In this document: piece after piece, positions 7,172-7,222 of the stretch
Position numbering within the stretch: the stretch's first letter is position 1
Layout: each line of letters begins with the position of its first letter
Source of the DNA: RH-AL1 sp964235705
GTDB lineage: Bacteria > Pseudomonadota > Alphaproteobacteria > Rhizobiales > Beijerinckiaceae
DNA length: 7,222 nt
Assembly (NCBI GenBank): GCA_964235705.1
Contig: CAXSDP010000131.1
Span: forward strand, 1 to 7,222
Reading direction: 5' to 3'
Position numbers and translations under genes: made by a program
Notes under the pieces: model-generated
Told to the model about the DNA's origin: nothing
The model's input: the letters and a program-made list of their open reading frames with translations, nothing else
Databases searched by the model: none

Positions 7172-7222
7172 ATGGGAGACAACAGCCACGACAGGATGAT
7201 CGGCGACCGCGTGCTGGCGCCG
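7172..7222 (+). CDS. Start of a further gene, 17 codons, cut by the window end
   Basis: An open frame begins at ATG 7172 and encodes MGDNSHDRMIGDRVLAP before the window ends. A GAGGAG site sits seven bases upstream, and the start lies 29 bases after the amine oxidase stop in the same direction, so it is probably the fifth gene of the operon. The visible residues are polar at first and show no signal peptide or membrane segment. Too little is present to name a family. Confidence 0.55.
   Translation, partial: MGDNSHDRMIGDRVLAP

Overview
The window looks like high-GC DNA from an alphaproteobacterium. This is inferred from the GC-rich codon use, from a sphingomonad/acetic-acid-bacteria style TonB-dependent receptor, and from a RecD2-type helicase remnant resembling alphaproteobacterial copies. 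No rRNA, tRNA, CRISPR array or intact mobile element is visible, so the genus cannot be fixed.

Layout. Bases 1 to about 855 hold a decayed recD2-like helicase pseudogene. It has a probable frameshift near 46-51, an in-frame TGA at 261-263, a large internal deletion around 342-358 that removes the P-loop region, and a truncated 3' end. Bases 856 to 1110 are a visibly AT-richer, non-coding stretch with a (TA)5 run and a cluster of CGTGC words, and probably carry the promoter of the genes that follow. From 1111 to 7142 four intact genes lie on the + strand with tight spacing: a TonB-dependent outer-membrane receptor (770 aa), a cytochrome P450 (407 aa, 19 bases downstream), a Spinster-like MFS transporter (435 aa, overlapping the P450 stop by four bases) and a flavin amine oxidase of the monomeric sarcosine oxidase family (373 aa, 50 bases downstream, TTG start). 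A fifth reading frame begins at 7172 with a good ribosome binding site and runs off the window.

How the genes may work together (inference). The order of outer-membrane receptor, P450, inner-membrane carrier and flavin amine oxidase fits an uptake-and-catabolism operon. A substrate too large or scarce for porins would cross the outer membrane through the TonB receptor and the inner membrane through the MFS carrier. It would be hydroxylated or dealkylated by the P450, and a secondary amine or N-methyl/cyclic amino acid would be oxidised by the flavoenzyme. The substrate cannot be read from the sequence. No ferredoxin, ferredoxin reductase or regulator gene is in the window, so the P450 redox partner must come from elsewhere. 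The TBDR-P450-MFS-amine oxidase combination is the most interesting item here; I do not recognise it as a described pathway.
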